From CBDBBY01 sp965205055 (lineage in GTDB: Bacteria; Pseudomonadota; Alphaproteobacteria; Rhodobacterales; Rhodobacteraceae): a DNA stretch of 64,000 bases. Both the position numbers and the translations under genes were made by a program. Every line of letters begins with the position of its first letter. Positions within the stretch are counted from its first letter, which is position 1. The notes beneath the pieces are model-generated. The model made no database searches. It was given only the letters and a program-made list of their open reading frames with translations, and had not been told where the DNA came from. The stretch is taken from NCBI GenBank assembly GCA_965205055.1, contig OZ242030.1, positions 310,001 to 374,000 on the forward strand. The letters are read 5' to 3'. Below, one piece after another: positions 1 through 9,011 of this stretch.

Positions 1-131
1 CCCGAGACCCTCACATTCAGTTTGTCGAATTTGTTTCGGACTCTCGACACTTCGATTTCAGCGAGGCCGTGCTCCTTGAGCATCGCCGCCAGGCTGTTGA
101 TGAATTCCGCATCGTCGTTCGGTTCACTCAT
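1..131 (-). CDS. accB: Acetyl-CoA carboxylase biotin carboxyl carrier protein, N-terminal part (cut by window edge)
   Basis: The first 43 codons are present; the rest lies left of the window. The product would carry biotin for acetyl-CoA carboxylase in fatty-acid synthesis. The start is the ATG at 129-131, preceded on the coding strand by a strong AAGGAGG about 10 nt upstream. The peptide begins MSEPNDDAEFINSLAAMLKE and continues through GLAEIEVSRV to KLNVRVS, matching the usual AccB opening: an acidic residue, then LA..L.E.GL.EIEV, then a basic beta strand. The biotinylation site is off the window. In many alphaproteobacteria a DsbA-like gene lies upstream of aroQ-accB-accC. Here accB follows the DsbA-like gene directly, with no room for aroQ. 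The identification rests on a short N-terminus and gene context. Confidence 0.72.
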   Translation of the reverse strand, partial: MSEPNDDAEFINSLAAMLKEHGLAEIEVSRVRNKFDKLNVRVS

Positions 132-218
132 TTCGCTGGTGCCTCCTTGCCTGTCTCTCCTGAACCGACGTCACGCGTTGCGTCTTCACGCGCATTCGCT
201 TGCGCCGATCATGGCATT

Positions 219-1034
219 CTATTGCGCGGCGTCGCCTCGCGCCACTTCGACGAGCTGTCTCATGTCGTCGAGCTTGATCCATCCCCGGACGATGCTTCCG
301 CCGATGATGAACGCGGGAGTTCCATTGACTCCGAGCGAGTCCGCCAAGGCATAATTGGCCGAAATCGCGCCGTCCACGGAATCGCTGTCCATCGTTTCGA
401 TCAACGCGTCCTGATCCAGATTTGCCTCTTTCGCGAAGTCCTTGATCAATCGGTTGGAAACCGGACCGTTGTAAGCGATGAGGAAATCGTGCGCCGCCTT
501 GTATGCGCTGCCGCCGCCGACCTGCAAAGCGGCGATCGCCAGCCTTGCTGATCGTTCGGATTCCTGTCCAAGGATCGGAAATTCCTTTACGACGTAACGA
601 ATGTTGCCATCTGATTCGATCAGAGTTTCAACATCGTCGTAAGCTTTCCGACAGTAGCCGCAGCGATAATCGATGAACTCCACGAATGCGACGTCGCCGT
701 CGGGGTTTCCGCCCACCCATGAATGGCTGTCCGAAAATATTTCGTCGGAGTGCTTTTCGACAAGCTGGCCGTCGGATATATTCTCTTCCTGCGCGGACAG
801 CGCCTGAAGCTCCATGAGAATTTCCAAAATCAGTTCCGGATTTTCAACGAGATAATCCCTGATTTCTTGCCGCAGCGCAGTCCGCTCTTCATCCGACAGC
901 GCATTCAAGTCGCTTGCGCCAGCCCATCCCGAAGCGAAGATGGAACCGGCCGTAAGGACAGCCGCAAGCAGATGGCGCGATCCCGCGCGGCCTCTGTTCC
1001 TGAACGGGGTTGCCAGCAGTTTCAGGTCAGACAT
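219..1034 (-). CDS. DsbA-family thiol:disulfide oxidoreductase (Com1/ScsC-like), exported
   Basis: This is a periplasmic thioredoxin-fold protein of 271 residues that would oxidise or isomerise disulfides in exported proteins. Residues about 20-40 form a hydrophobic signal segment ending near GWAGASD. A charged helical region follows (about 45-95), typical of the Com1/ScsC subgroup and often used for oligomerisation. The active site is C-G-Y-C at about residues 125-128, in FIDYRCGYCRKAY. The thioredoxin cis-proline is in NGTPAF near residue 238. The gene lies 87 bp upstream of accB on the same strand. DsbB is encoded about 17 kb away and could reoxidise it, although ScsC-type proteins may use other partners. 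The start is the ATG at 1032-1034; no strong ribosome-binding site is visible, so the exact start is uncertain. Confidence 0.88.
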   Translation of the reverse strand: MSDLKLLATPFRNRGRAGSRHLLAAVLTAGSIFASGWAGASDLNALSDEERTALRQEIRDYLVENPELILEILMELQALSAQEENISDGQLVEKHSDEIFSDSHSWVGGNPDGDVAFVEFIDYRCGYCRKAYDDVETLIESDGNIRYVVKEFPILGQESERSARLAIAALQVGGGSAYKAAHDFLIAYNGPVSNRLIKDFAKEANLDQDALIETMDSDSVDGAISANYALADSLGVNGTPAFIIGGSIVRGWIKLDDMRQLVEVARGDAAQ

Positions 1035-1136
1035 TGCTGTTCTTTTTCATAGCTAGCTGTTCACTTGACCCGGGGCAAATCGCGAACAGGCGGCATTTCG
1101 GCGCAATGCGCTTGCCTCCGGCAAGGTTTGCGCACA

Positions 1137-3776
1137 TCATTTGCTCCACCAGCCGGTTCTCGCTTTTTCGCCATCTCCCTCGCTAGTCGGTTGGACGCCC
1201 TTGATTTCCCGATGCGCATTGTCCAATGGCAATTCCGGCCTTGCTCCAGATCGACCGACGTCTTCGGAGCCGTAGCCGGCTTCCAGTTCAAGCGGAGCCA
1301 TGCTTGCGCTCGCGGAGTGCGCTTCCAACCCGGAAGGCGGCGTCGCTTGATCCGGAAGATCGGCGGCCAGAGCTCCGATCGCGACAATGTCTTCGCCATT
1401 TGACGCGGAATGTTCCGGCGGCTTCGCATCCGAATTCGAAGCGGTAGGCGCCGGGCTTTCGAATTCCGGCGCGGCGCTTTGCGGAGCGCTGCCGACTTCC
1501 TTTTCGGCGACCGGCTTGCTTTCATCCTGATTTCTTTGGTTGCCCGCTTCGCCCCGGTCAACGGTTTCGGCTTCGCCGGCTTGATCGGCGCGCTCCGATG
1601 ATGCGCCGCTGGCAGACGCGGCGCGGTCCGCCTTGCTTTGGCGTCCTGATCCGCGGGACCTTTTCCTGGATCGAGTCTTGGCGGTCGCGCCGTTCGAGGC
1701 CGCATCTTTGTCTTCGCCGCTCGGCTTCGGCTCCGCCTCCTCTTCGGACGGTGGCTTCGCTTGGGGCGATCCGGCTTCGTTTTCGGCGGCGTTCGCCCCC
1801 CGCGAGCGCTTGCGCCCGCCTCGGCGCCTGCGTTTGCGGGTCGCCGTTTTCTGCGATTCGGGGTGTTCGAAATCGTCGTTTTCCGGTTCGGATTGGAGCG
1901 AAGATTCCATCGACACGATCATTTCCGAAGCCTGCGTATCCGCTTCAAGCCCGCTCTTCGCGCGCTCGACGGAAAAATCCGTGCCGGTGTTTCCTGGGGT
2001 TGCGTAGATCTTTATCGGGACATTGTACGTCGCTTCCATATGGTCGAGCGTCGACCGTTTCCGGTTCATTATGTAGTTGGCGATTCTGACCGGAACCTTC
2101 GCAAGGATTTCGCCGCCCTTGCGTTTCGCGCATTTTGCTTCGATGTTCCTGAGCACGTCCAACGCAAGCGACCCGTCGGATCTGACGATCCCGCTTCCGC
2201 CGCATTCCGAGCAGACGGTCGACGTCATTTCAGTGATCCCGGGGCGCAGCCGCTGCCTGCTCATTTCCAGCAAGCCGAAGTTTGAAATGCGGCCGACCTG
2301 AACTCGCGCCCGGTCAAGCTTGGTCTTTTCCTTGAGCCGCTTTTCCACGACGGAATTGTGCTGGCGGCTCTCCATGTCGATGAAATCGATCACGATCAGC
2401 CCCGCGAGGTCGCGAAGCCGAAGCTGCCTTGCTATTTCCTCGGCTGCTTCCAAATTCGTCTGCAGGGCCGTCTGCTCGAGCGAACCGTGGCTTGTCGCCC
2501 GTCCCGAATTCACGTCTATCGAGATGAGCGCCTCGGTGGGATTGATGACGATGTAACCGCCCGAGCTCAATTGAGCGACCGACGAGTAAAGGCTGGCGAG
2601 GAACGGCTCGACTTCGTACCGGGCGAAAAGCGGAGTCGATTCGCTGTATTGCTGCACTTTCTTCGCGTGCGAAGGCATGATCAGTTTCATGAAGTCCTTC
2701 GCGACCCGATACCCCTTGGCGCCTTGCACGACGATCTTGTCGATATCTTTCGAGTACAAGTCTCTGACCGAACGCTGAATCAGCCCGCCTTCCTCGAATA
2801 TCGGCTTGGGAGCGATCGACTTCAGCGTCAACTGGCGAATCTGCTCCCATTGCCGCGACAGGAAGTCGTAGTCGCGTTTGATTTCCTGCTTCGTTCGCTT
2901 CGCGCCGGCGGTTCTGATGATCAGCCCGGAACCGGAGGGCAGATTGAATCCCGTCGCGATGTCTTCCAACTTCTTTCGGTCCGTTGCACTGGTGATCTTT
3001 CTGCTGATGCCGCCGCCTCGCGGCGTGTTGGGCATCAAAACGCAGTACCGGCCCGCGAGGCTGATATAGGTCGTGAGCGCCGCGCCCTTGCTGCCCCGTT
3101 CGTCCTTGACGGCCTGTACGAGCAGGATCTGCCGGGGATAAATGACTTCCTGGACTCGAAACTTCCTTTGGTTCTTCTGCTGTTCGCCGTTCTGTTTCTT
3201 GGAGGTCTTCGCGGCGTTCGCAGCGGCTTCAGCGATGTTGGATGATTCGCTGTCGTCCCCGGCGCCGTTTTCGGGCGCCGGTTCCTCCTCCGTGGTCAAT
3301 TCCCGGCTTGCTTCGCTTTTCGCATCCCTGTTCCCGCCCGTCCCGGAATCTTCCTTGGCGCCGAGACCTTGCTCCGGTACGATAACCTCCATTCCTGTAA
3401 TCGATGCGTTGCGTTCCTCGCCTTCATCCGCCTCGATATCCGTTTCGGCGGATTTCGAATTGCCGTCAGGCGACACGTCTGCGTCTGCCTGAGATTCTGT
3501 TTCCGCCTCGCCCTGTTTCCTCATTTCGACGGGAATGCGGTAGTAGTCCGGATGAATTTCCGAGAACGCAAGGAACCCGTGCCTGTTGCCGCCGTATTCG
3601 ACGAACACGGCCTGCAGAGCGGGCTCGACCCTGGCGACTTTCGCCAGATAAATGTTTCCGACTATTTGTTTCTTATTGCTTGTTTCAAAGTCGAACATCT
3701 CGACTTTGCCGCCGTCCAGAACCACGACTCGCGTTTCTTCTTCGTGAACGGCATCGATAAGCAGATTTCGTGCCAT
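1137..3776 (-). CDS. rne: Ribonuclease E/G family endoribonuclease
   Basis: This is the main endoribonuclease of mRNA decay and rRNA/tRNA processing and the likely degradosome scaffold. I chose the ATG at 3774-3776 (MARNLLIDAVHEEETRVVVL) because it gives the standard family N-terminus with AGAAAGG just upstream; a TTG eight codons earlier is in frame but less likely. An S1 domain begins near residue 30 and is split by an acidic insertion at about 90-205. The magnesium-binding catalytic aspartates are in ISIDVNSGRAT (about 421) and LIVIDFIDME (about 464). The zinc-link cysteines are in CSECGGSG (about 522-525). The last 250 or so residues are low-complexity, with an arginine-rich patch (RKRRRRGGRKRSRG), as expected for the scaffold and RNA-binding tail. 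The gene is divergent from mrcA. Confidence 0.96.
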   Translation of the reverse strand: MARNLLIDAVHEEETRVVVLDGGKVEMFDFETSNKKQIVGNIYLAKVARVEPALQAVFVEYGGNRHGFLAFSEIHPDYYRIPVEMRKQGEAETESQADADVSPDGNSKSAETDIEADEGEERNASITGMEVIVPEQGLGAKEDSGTGGNRDAKSEASRELTTEEEPAPENGAGDDSESSNIAEAAANAAKTSKKQNGEQQKNQRKFRVQEVIYPRQILLVQAVKDERGSKGAALTTYISLAGRYCVLMPNTPRGGGISRKITSATDRKKLEDIATGFNLPSGSGLIIRTAGAKRTKQEIKRDYDFLSRQWEQIRQLTLKSIAPKPIFEEGGLIQRSVRDLYSKDIDKIVVQGAKGYRVAKDFMKLIMPSHAKKVQQYSESTPLFARYEVEPFLASLYSSVAQLSSGGYIVINPTEALISIDVNSGRATSHGSLEQTALQTNLEAAEEIARQLRLRDLAGLIVIDFIDMESRQHNSVVEKRLKEKTKLDRARVQVGRISNFGLLEMSRQRLRPGITEMTSTVCSECGGSGIVRSDGSLALDVLRNIEAKCAKRKGGEILAKVPVRIANYIMNRKRSTLDHMEATYNVPIKIYATPGNTGTDFSVERAKSGLEADTQASEMIVSMESSLQSEPENDDFEHPESQKTATRKRRRRGGRKRSRGANAAENEAGSPQAKPPSEEEAEPKPSGEDKDAASNGATAKTRSRKRSRGSGRQSKADRAASASGASSERADQAGEAETVDRGEAGNQRNQDESKPVAEKEVGSAPQSAAPEFESPAPTASNSDAKPPEHSASNGEDIVAIGALAADLPDQATPPSGLEAHSASASMAPLELEAGYGSEDVGRSGARPELPLDNAHREIKGVQPTSEGDGEKARTGWWSK

Positions 3777-4336
3777 TTCAGCCTTTCTGATGGATGCCAA
3801 GGGCCCGCATGGGGTGCGGCAGCACTCGGCATCCCGATGTTTGGTGTCCAGAAGAGATCGCCCCGGAGATCGGCAGGCGAAAACGACTTGCCCAAATCCT
3901 GCATCAGTGTAACGGGGTGACTGCTCTTCATATCTGTCCTTTGGTTCCCGAAGGAACCGCTCAACGCTCGCCCACGAGCCGAACGCAAGTTGAAAGTCTT
4001 CACATCAACGTCGCGTCCGCTGGGCGGCCAGTAATTTCAAACGGTTCATTCCGCTCGACCTTAGTCCGACGATCAATACTTATCGGGCGCGCCATGCGCC
4101 TGTCATCGGCTAAGTTGCAAGCTTAACACAGGTCGCTCCGCCGACTCAAGAAATAAGTTTCGAATTCACAAAATCGACGGTCTCGAATGGCTTCGACTAC
4201 ACGATGTATTGATCAAGGTTGATTTTTTGCCCGCAATTTTCGATTGGAATTTCGCGATGCCGGCCGCCGCGGAAGCGCGCCCGGCGCGCCGTGTTCCTTG
4301 ATTTCGGAACGAACCAAGTCGTAAATTGGCGTTGGC
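3777..4336. promoter_or_regulatory. Divergent intergenic region between rne and mrcA
   Basis: About 560 bp separate the two divergent genes. I see no convincing reading frame. Short frames in the region have no recognisable product and overlap the rne start. It should hold promoters for both genes and a long rne leader; in E. coli the rne leader is the target of autoregulation, but I cannot show that here. Related bacteria often have an N-acetylmuramoyl-L-alanine amidase gene (amiC) in this interval; it is absent. Confidence 0.5.
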
Positions 4337-6982
4337 ATGGCATTTTTCGAATCAAAGTTCCGGCAGTTCGCGCGCAAGACGCGCAAGAAAGGCGAAGGAG
4401 ACGGCGCCCCGAAGCCGGCGTCCGGTCCGGTGCTGTTCGCAGGCTGGGCGTTCAGCCACGCAAGCAACGCGTTTCTCGCGTTGCTTGCGATTTTCGTCGC
4501 CGTCGTCTGGACGTTCGGCAGGGACCTGCCGAACTATTCACAGCTGGCGCGTTACGAGCCGCCGATAATCAGCCGCGTGTTTTCGGCTGAAGGCGAGCTG
4601 ATCGACGAATTCGCGAAGGAGAGGCGGCTTTTCAGCCCGATCGAGGAAATTCCGCCCCTCGTCAAAAACGCCGTCATTTCGGCGGAAGACAAGAATTTCT
4701 ATTCTCACAAAGGATACGACGCGATCGGAATGGCGAAGGCGGCGGTGGACGCCGCCAGAGGCGGCAAGCTGAGAGGCGCGTCGACGATAACGCAGCAGGT
4801 CATGAAGAACTTTCTCCTGAGCGGCGAACGATCGTTCGACCGGAAGATCAGGGAGATCATCCTCGCGGCCAGGCTTGAAAGCACGCTGTCCAAGGATCAA
4901 ATCCTTGAACTCTATCTGAACGAGATTTTTCTCGGCCAGAACTCATACGGCGTGACTGCCGCCGCGCAGACCTATTTCAACAAGACTTTGGAGGAATTGA
5001 CTCCGGGCGAGGCCGCCTATCTGGCGGCATTGCCGAAGGCTCCGTCGAATTACCATCCGGTCCGAGAAGTCTCGCGGGCGATCGGGCGCCGCAATTTCGT
5101 GCTTCGGGAAATGGAGGAGAACGGCTACATCAGCGAAGCGGTCAGGCAGGCCGAGTCCGACTCGGAGCTCAGGACCGTTCTGAACGGAGACTACGAGTCG
5201 TTCAGGTCATCCATGCCGCCGCGCGGCTACTTCACGGACGAGATCCGGCGGCAGTTGGCCGGAAGTTTCGGTGAAGACGCATTTTTCAGCGGAGGCCTGA
5301 ACATCCGCGCGACGGTCGACCGCGAACTGCAGGATCTGGCTGCCGCCGCGCTCCGGAGAGGCCTTGAAGAATACGACCGCAACAAAGGGCTGTGGCGCGG
5401 CACCGGCTTGAAGCTTGCGCAAGAGCATCTCGAGGACGAAGCCGTTTGGCGGGAGGAGCTTTCGAAAACAAGATTGCCTCGCGATATCCGCGGCTGGCGT
5501 TCCGCCGTCGTACTGGCGTTGCGCGGCGGGGATGCGATCATAGGAATTGAAGGCCGGGAGCTCGATGAAACGAGCGTGGTCCGCGCCGAAGACGTCGCTT
5601 GGGCGAGAAGGCGCGAAACTGAAAACGGGCGCACGGTTTCCGTCGACGGATCCGTGGGCGGACTTGTCGGAGTCGGCGATGTCGTGCACGTGATGCCCTT
5701 GAGCGGAGACGAGGGGGAGATCGTCGGCTGGTCCTTGCGCCAAGTGCCCGAGGTGCAGGGGGCTTTCATGGCCATGGACCCGAACACCGGGCGGGTGCTG
5801 GCCATGCAGGGCGGCTTCACGTATCAGGGCTCCGTCTTCAACCGGACGACGCAAGCAACGCGGCAACCGGGGTCGGCCTTCAAGCCTTTCGTCTACGCGG
5901 CGGCTCTGGATTCCGGCTACACCCCCGCGACGATCCTTATAGATGCGCCCATCGAAATCGAAACTGTCGCAGGGATTTGGCGCCCATCCAACTCCAACGA
6001 CACCTTTTACGGCCCTGTGCCTCTGAGGACCGGCATCGAGTACTCGCGAAATCTCATGACAATACGTCTCGCGAAGGATGTCGGCATGGAAAACGTCGCG
6101 GCCTACGCCGAAAACTTCGGGATTTATGACGACATGGCGGATTACTTGGCGAATTCGCTGGGATCCCAGGAAACAACGCTGTACGACATGGTGGCCGGAT
6201 ACGCCATGTTCGCGAACGGCGGAGAGCGGGTTGAACCGACATTGGTCGATCGCGTTCAAGACCGATGGGGCAGGACCATCTATCGCCATGACAAGCGCCA
6301 ATGCGTAGATTGCAACAATCAGTTCCTTGAGCCGAATTCAGCGCCCGAGATTCAATCCGACCGCGTTCGGGTGATCGATGCCGTGACGGCTTACCAGATA
6401 ACCTTCATGATGGAGGGCGTCGTCGAGCGCGGCACCGCGCGTCACGTCGTCGATCTGGACGTTCCCGTCGCCGGAAAAACGGGAACTACGAACGAATCCA
6501 GAGATGCTTGGTTCATCGGATACACGCCGAATATCGTCGCAGGCTGCTACATCGGCTACGACCTGCCGAGATCGCTTGGAAAGCGGGCATACGGAGGCAC
6601 GCTTTGCGGGCCGATATTCAATGATTTCATGGAGCGGGCGATCGAGCGCTACGGCTCCGAAAGCTTCAAGGTGCCGAACAACGGCGTTTTCGTGAACATC
6701 GACAAGGAGACCGGCGAGCGGATCGCCAACGATCCCGACGGAACAAGGTCGATAAAGGAATTTTTCCGGATCGGAACCGAACCTGTAAAGGGCGAGTACA
6801 GAATTGTGGACGGCGGATACGCCATGGGATCGGATCTTTTTACCAACGTTGATGAAGCGGCGGGAGTGTCGACGAGCCCGCAGAACGAAGCAACGCAGAA
6901 TGATCTTGGGTCGCCGCAAGACTTGTTGGAGGACCCGGACCGAAGTTCGTTCGGATCGCTTTCGTCTGGAGGGCTTTACTGA
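4337..6982 (+). CDS. mrcA: Penicillin-binding protein 1A (class A, bifunctional)
   Basis: The product polymerises lipid II and cross-links peptidoglycan at the outer face of the inner membrane. It has a basic cytoplasmic N-terminus and one membrane anchor (about 33-60). The GT51 glycosyltransferase domain has its catalytic glutamate in ISAEDKNFYSH (about 117) and the conserved GASTITQQVMKNFLL. A non-catalytic OB-like region follows. The transpeptidase domain has nucleophile Ser about 513 in the SxxK motif (GSAFKP), an SxN motif in YSRNLMT, and KTGTT at about 714. At 881 residues it is slightly long for the family. Downstream is prfB, the usual order in alphaproteobacteria. All motifs are intact, so it should be active and sensitive to beta-lactams. 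Confidence 0.96.
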   Translation: MAFFESKFRQFARKTRKKGEGDGAPKPASGPVLFAGWAFSHASNAFLALLAIFVAVVWTFGRDLPNYSQLARYEPPIISRVFSAEGELIDEFAKERRLFSPIEEIPPLVKNAVISAEDKNFYSHKGYDAIGMAKAAVDAARGGKLRGASTITQQVMKNFLLSGERSFDRKIREIILAARLESTLSKDQILELYLNEIFLGQNSYGVTAAAQTYFNKTLEELTPGEAAYLAALPKAPSNYHPVREVSRAIGRRNFVLREMEENGYISEAVRQAESDSELRTVLNGDYESFRSSMPPRGYFTDEIRRQLAGSFGEDAFFSGGLNIRATVDRELQDLAAAALRRGLEEYDRNKGLWRGTGLKLAQEHLEDEAVWREELSKTRLPRDIRGWRSAVVLALRGGDAIIGIEGRELDETSVVRAEDVAWARRRETENGRTVSVDGSVGGLVGVGDVVHVMPLSGDEGEIVGWSLRQVPEVQGAFMAMDPNTGRVLAMQGGFTYQGSVFNRTTQATRQPGSAFKPFVYAAALDSGYTPATILIDAPIEIETVAGIWRPSNSNDTFYGPVPLRTGIEYSRNLMTIRLAKDVGMENVAAYAENFGIYDDMADYLANSLGSQETTLYDMVAGYAMFANGGERVEPTLVDRVQDRWGRTIYRHDKRQCVDCNNQFLEPNSAPEIQSDRVRVIDAVTAYQITFMMEGVVERGTARHVVDLDVPVAGKTGTTNESRDAWFIGYTPNIVAGCYIGYDLPRSLGKRAYGGTLCGPIFNDFMERAIERYGSESFKVPNNGVFVNIDKETGERIANDPDGTRSIKEFFRIGTEPVKGEYRIVDGGYAMGSDLFTNVDEAAGVSTSPQNEATQNDLGSPQDLLEDPDRSSFGSLSSGGLY

Positions 6983-7141
6983 GCCTCTGCAGATCTCTGA
7001 GCGTCCCGTCGTAAGCACGGATGTTTGCCTGCATTCGCCGGGTTCGTGGACACCCGCCCTGTAATTTGGTAAGCTGAATTCGATTGGAACGCACGCGCTT
7101 CACGCCGGAATTGCAGCGCGGAGATCCGAAGGAGACGAAAA

Positions 7142-8302
7142 ATGCGTTCCGAGGCGCAAACCATGATCGATGCGATTCGAAAGTCGCTTGCTCTGCTCAG
7201 CCGACGAATGGACAGAGACACCGCCGACGAGCGTCTTTCCGAGTTGGACGGCTTGCTGGAAGATCCCGGCCTTTGGGACGACCCCAAGCGTGCGCAAGAG
7301 TTGATGAAGGGGAGGCAGGAGCTCAGCGAATCCATCGAATCTTACGAGTCCATATTGCGCGAGCTCGAGGACGCCGTCGAGCTGATGGATATGGCTATCG
7401 AGGAGAACGAGTCCGAAGTCGCTGCTGAAGCTGAAGCGGCTTTGAGTCAGCTGCGTGAAAGAACGTCTCGCATGGAATTGGAGGCGCTGCTGGACGGCGA
7501 GGCGGACGAAAACGACGCATTCTTAGAAATCAACGCAGGAGCCGGTGGCACGGAATCTTGCGATTGGGCCTTGATGCTGTCGCGCATGTACGAGAGATGG
7601 GCGCAAAGACGGGGTTTCAAGTTCGAGACCATTTCCCAGAATCGCGATGGCGAAGCAGGGCTCAAGTCGGTCTCCTACCGATTTTCAGGCCACAATGTGT
7701 ACGGCTGGCTCAAAACGGAAACGGGCGTGCACCGCCTCGTGCGGATATCTCCGTTCGACAGTTCGGCGCGGCGACATACCTCTTTCAGCTCAGTCTCCGT
7801 GTATCCGGTCGTCGACGAGAACATTGAAATTGAAATCAATCCGGCTGAATTGCGGGTCGACACTTTCCGCGCGTCCGGCGCGGGCGGGCAACATGTGAAC
7901 AAGACGGATTCCGCTGTCCGCATGACCCATCTTCCGACGGGAATCGTCGTGACGTCCTCGGAAAAATCGCAGCATCAGAACCGCGCGATTTGCATGAATG
8001 CTTTGAAATCAAAGCTTTACGAACTGGAACTGAACAAGCGTTCTGAAAAGGTGCAGGAAATGCACAGCCAGAAGGGGAGCGCCGGATGGGGCAATCAGAT
8101 TCGTTCGTATGTCCTTCAACCCTATCAGCAGGTCAAAGATTTGAGGACGAGCGTGGAATCGACGAATCCTCAGCAAGTTTTGGACGGCGATCTTGACGAT
8201 TTCATGGCGGCTGTTCTGGCGCAGGATGCTGTCGGCAAGCCCCGCGCCGATCTTGCCCAGCTGCAGCCGATCCGCGCCGCGGCGTCCCAAGACCAGGAGT
8301 GA
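7142..8302 (+). CDS. prfB: Peptide chain release factor 2
   Basis: RF2 recognises UAA and UGA stop codons and triggers peptide release. The start at 7142 has AAGGAGACG at good spacing and gives the MRSEAQTMIDAIRKSLALL opening usual in alphaproteobacteria. The codon-reading motif SPF is in VRISPFDSSARRH. The catalytic GGQ is in SGAGGQHVNKTDSAV (about residues 248-250); its glutamine is the site normally methylated by PrmC. The frame is continuous, so there is no programmed +1 frameshift of the E. coli type. It lies 159 bp after mrcA and may be partly co-transcribed with it. The tail after the family core (roughly the last 20 residues) is variable. Confidence 0.96.
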   Translation: MRSEAQTMIDAIRKSLALLSRRMDRDTADERLSELDGLLEDPGLWDDPKRAQELMKGRQELSESIESYESILRELEDAVELMDMAIEENESEVAAEAEAALSQLRERTSRMELEALLDGEADENDAFLEINAGAGGTESCDWALMLSRMYERWAQRRGFKFETISQNRDGEAGLKSVSYRFSGHNVYGWLKTETGVHRLVRISPFDSSARRHTSFSSVSVYPVVDENIEIEINPAELRVDTFRASGAGGQHVNKTDSAVRMTHLPTGIVVTSSEKSQHQNRAICMNALKSKLYELELNKRSEKVQEMHSQKGSAGWGNQIRSYVLQPYQQVKDLRTSVESTNPQQVLDGDLDDFMAAVLAQDAVGKPRADLAQLQPIRAAASQDQE

Positions 8303-8522
8303 ACTCGCCTCTGCTTTCGAAAATCGGTTGATGCCGAGGGCTGTTGTCGCGGAAAACGGAGCATTTCACGATTCACGGGCGATCTTCCGACGAAGACGCG
8401 CCGATCTGCCAGCCGAATGCTCGTCCGATGAGTGCGCAAACTGCGCCATGAACGCGGTTTATGCCGGTGCGTGCGGTTTCGCATCCAACATGGGAAGGGA
8501 GCAAGCTACTTCAAGCATGCAT

Positions 8523-9011
8523 TCATTCGGCTTTCTTGGATGCAGGCCCCGCATTGCCTTGACCTTGGCTGATCGGATTTTCTTGCCGTTTAACTTGACC
8601 TTCGAAGTGGGCGCCGGATTCGATCGATATCGTCTCGTGAATGATATTTCCCTCAACCCGCGAGGTTGAATTGAGCCTGACGCGAAGTCCGCGGACTTCA
8701 CCGATGACGCGCCCGTCCACCACCACCTCTTCCCCGACCATATGGCCGTTTACGGTCGCGTTCTCGCCTATGGTCAAGAGTCTGGCTCTGATATCCCCTT
8801 CGATTTTGCCCTCTACTTTGACGTCGTTTGTCGACAGGAGATTACCCTTGACAAGCAGGTCCGCCGACAGGATTGACGGATTGGAAACCGGTTTTTTGGG
8901 CGCCGGCGCCGCAGGTGCGGCCGCTTGCTCCGTTCGCACCGGAGCAGTCTGTTTGATTTCCGGCGCCTGTTTGGTGCCGGGCTCGTTGATCTTACTCTTG
9001 CTGGTAAACAT
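8523..9011 (-). CDS. Bactofilin (polymer-forming cytoskeletal protein)
   Basis: Bactofilins self-assemble into non-polar filaments that position cell-wall enzymes. The 162-residue protein has a disordered, alanine/proline-rich N-terminus (about 1-40) followed by the right-handed beta-helix core (about 45-140) with repeating hydrophobic-glycine rungs such as VKVEGKIEGDI, ATVNGHMVGEE and GRVIGEVRG. No enzymatic motif is expected. Its first 20 bases overlap the 3' end of the upstream M23 peptidase gene, so the two are surely co-transcribed and translationally coupled. The same pairing is known in stalked and budding alphaproteobacteria, where the bactofilin localises the peptidase. That functional link is inference here, based on gene order. 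Confidence 0.93.
   Translation of the reverse strand: MFTSKSKINEPGTKQAPEIKQTAPVRTEQAAAPAAPAPKKPVSNPSILSADLLVKGNLLSTNDVKVEGKIEGDIRARLLTIGENATVNGHMVGEEVVVDGRVIGEVRGLRVRLNSTSRVEGNIIHETISIESGAHFEGQVKRQENPISQGQGNAGPASKKAE

Noticed and set aside
5207..6301. 364-codon minus-strand frame antisense to mrcA
   Set aside because: It is a shadow of a gene with all expected motifs; His/Arg-rich composition is typical of such shadows.
7142..7250. Programmed +1 frameshift in prfB
   Set aside because: The frame is continuous from a well-placed start codon, with no early in-frame UGA.
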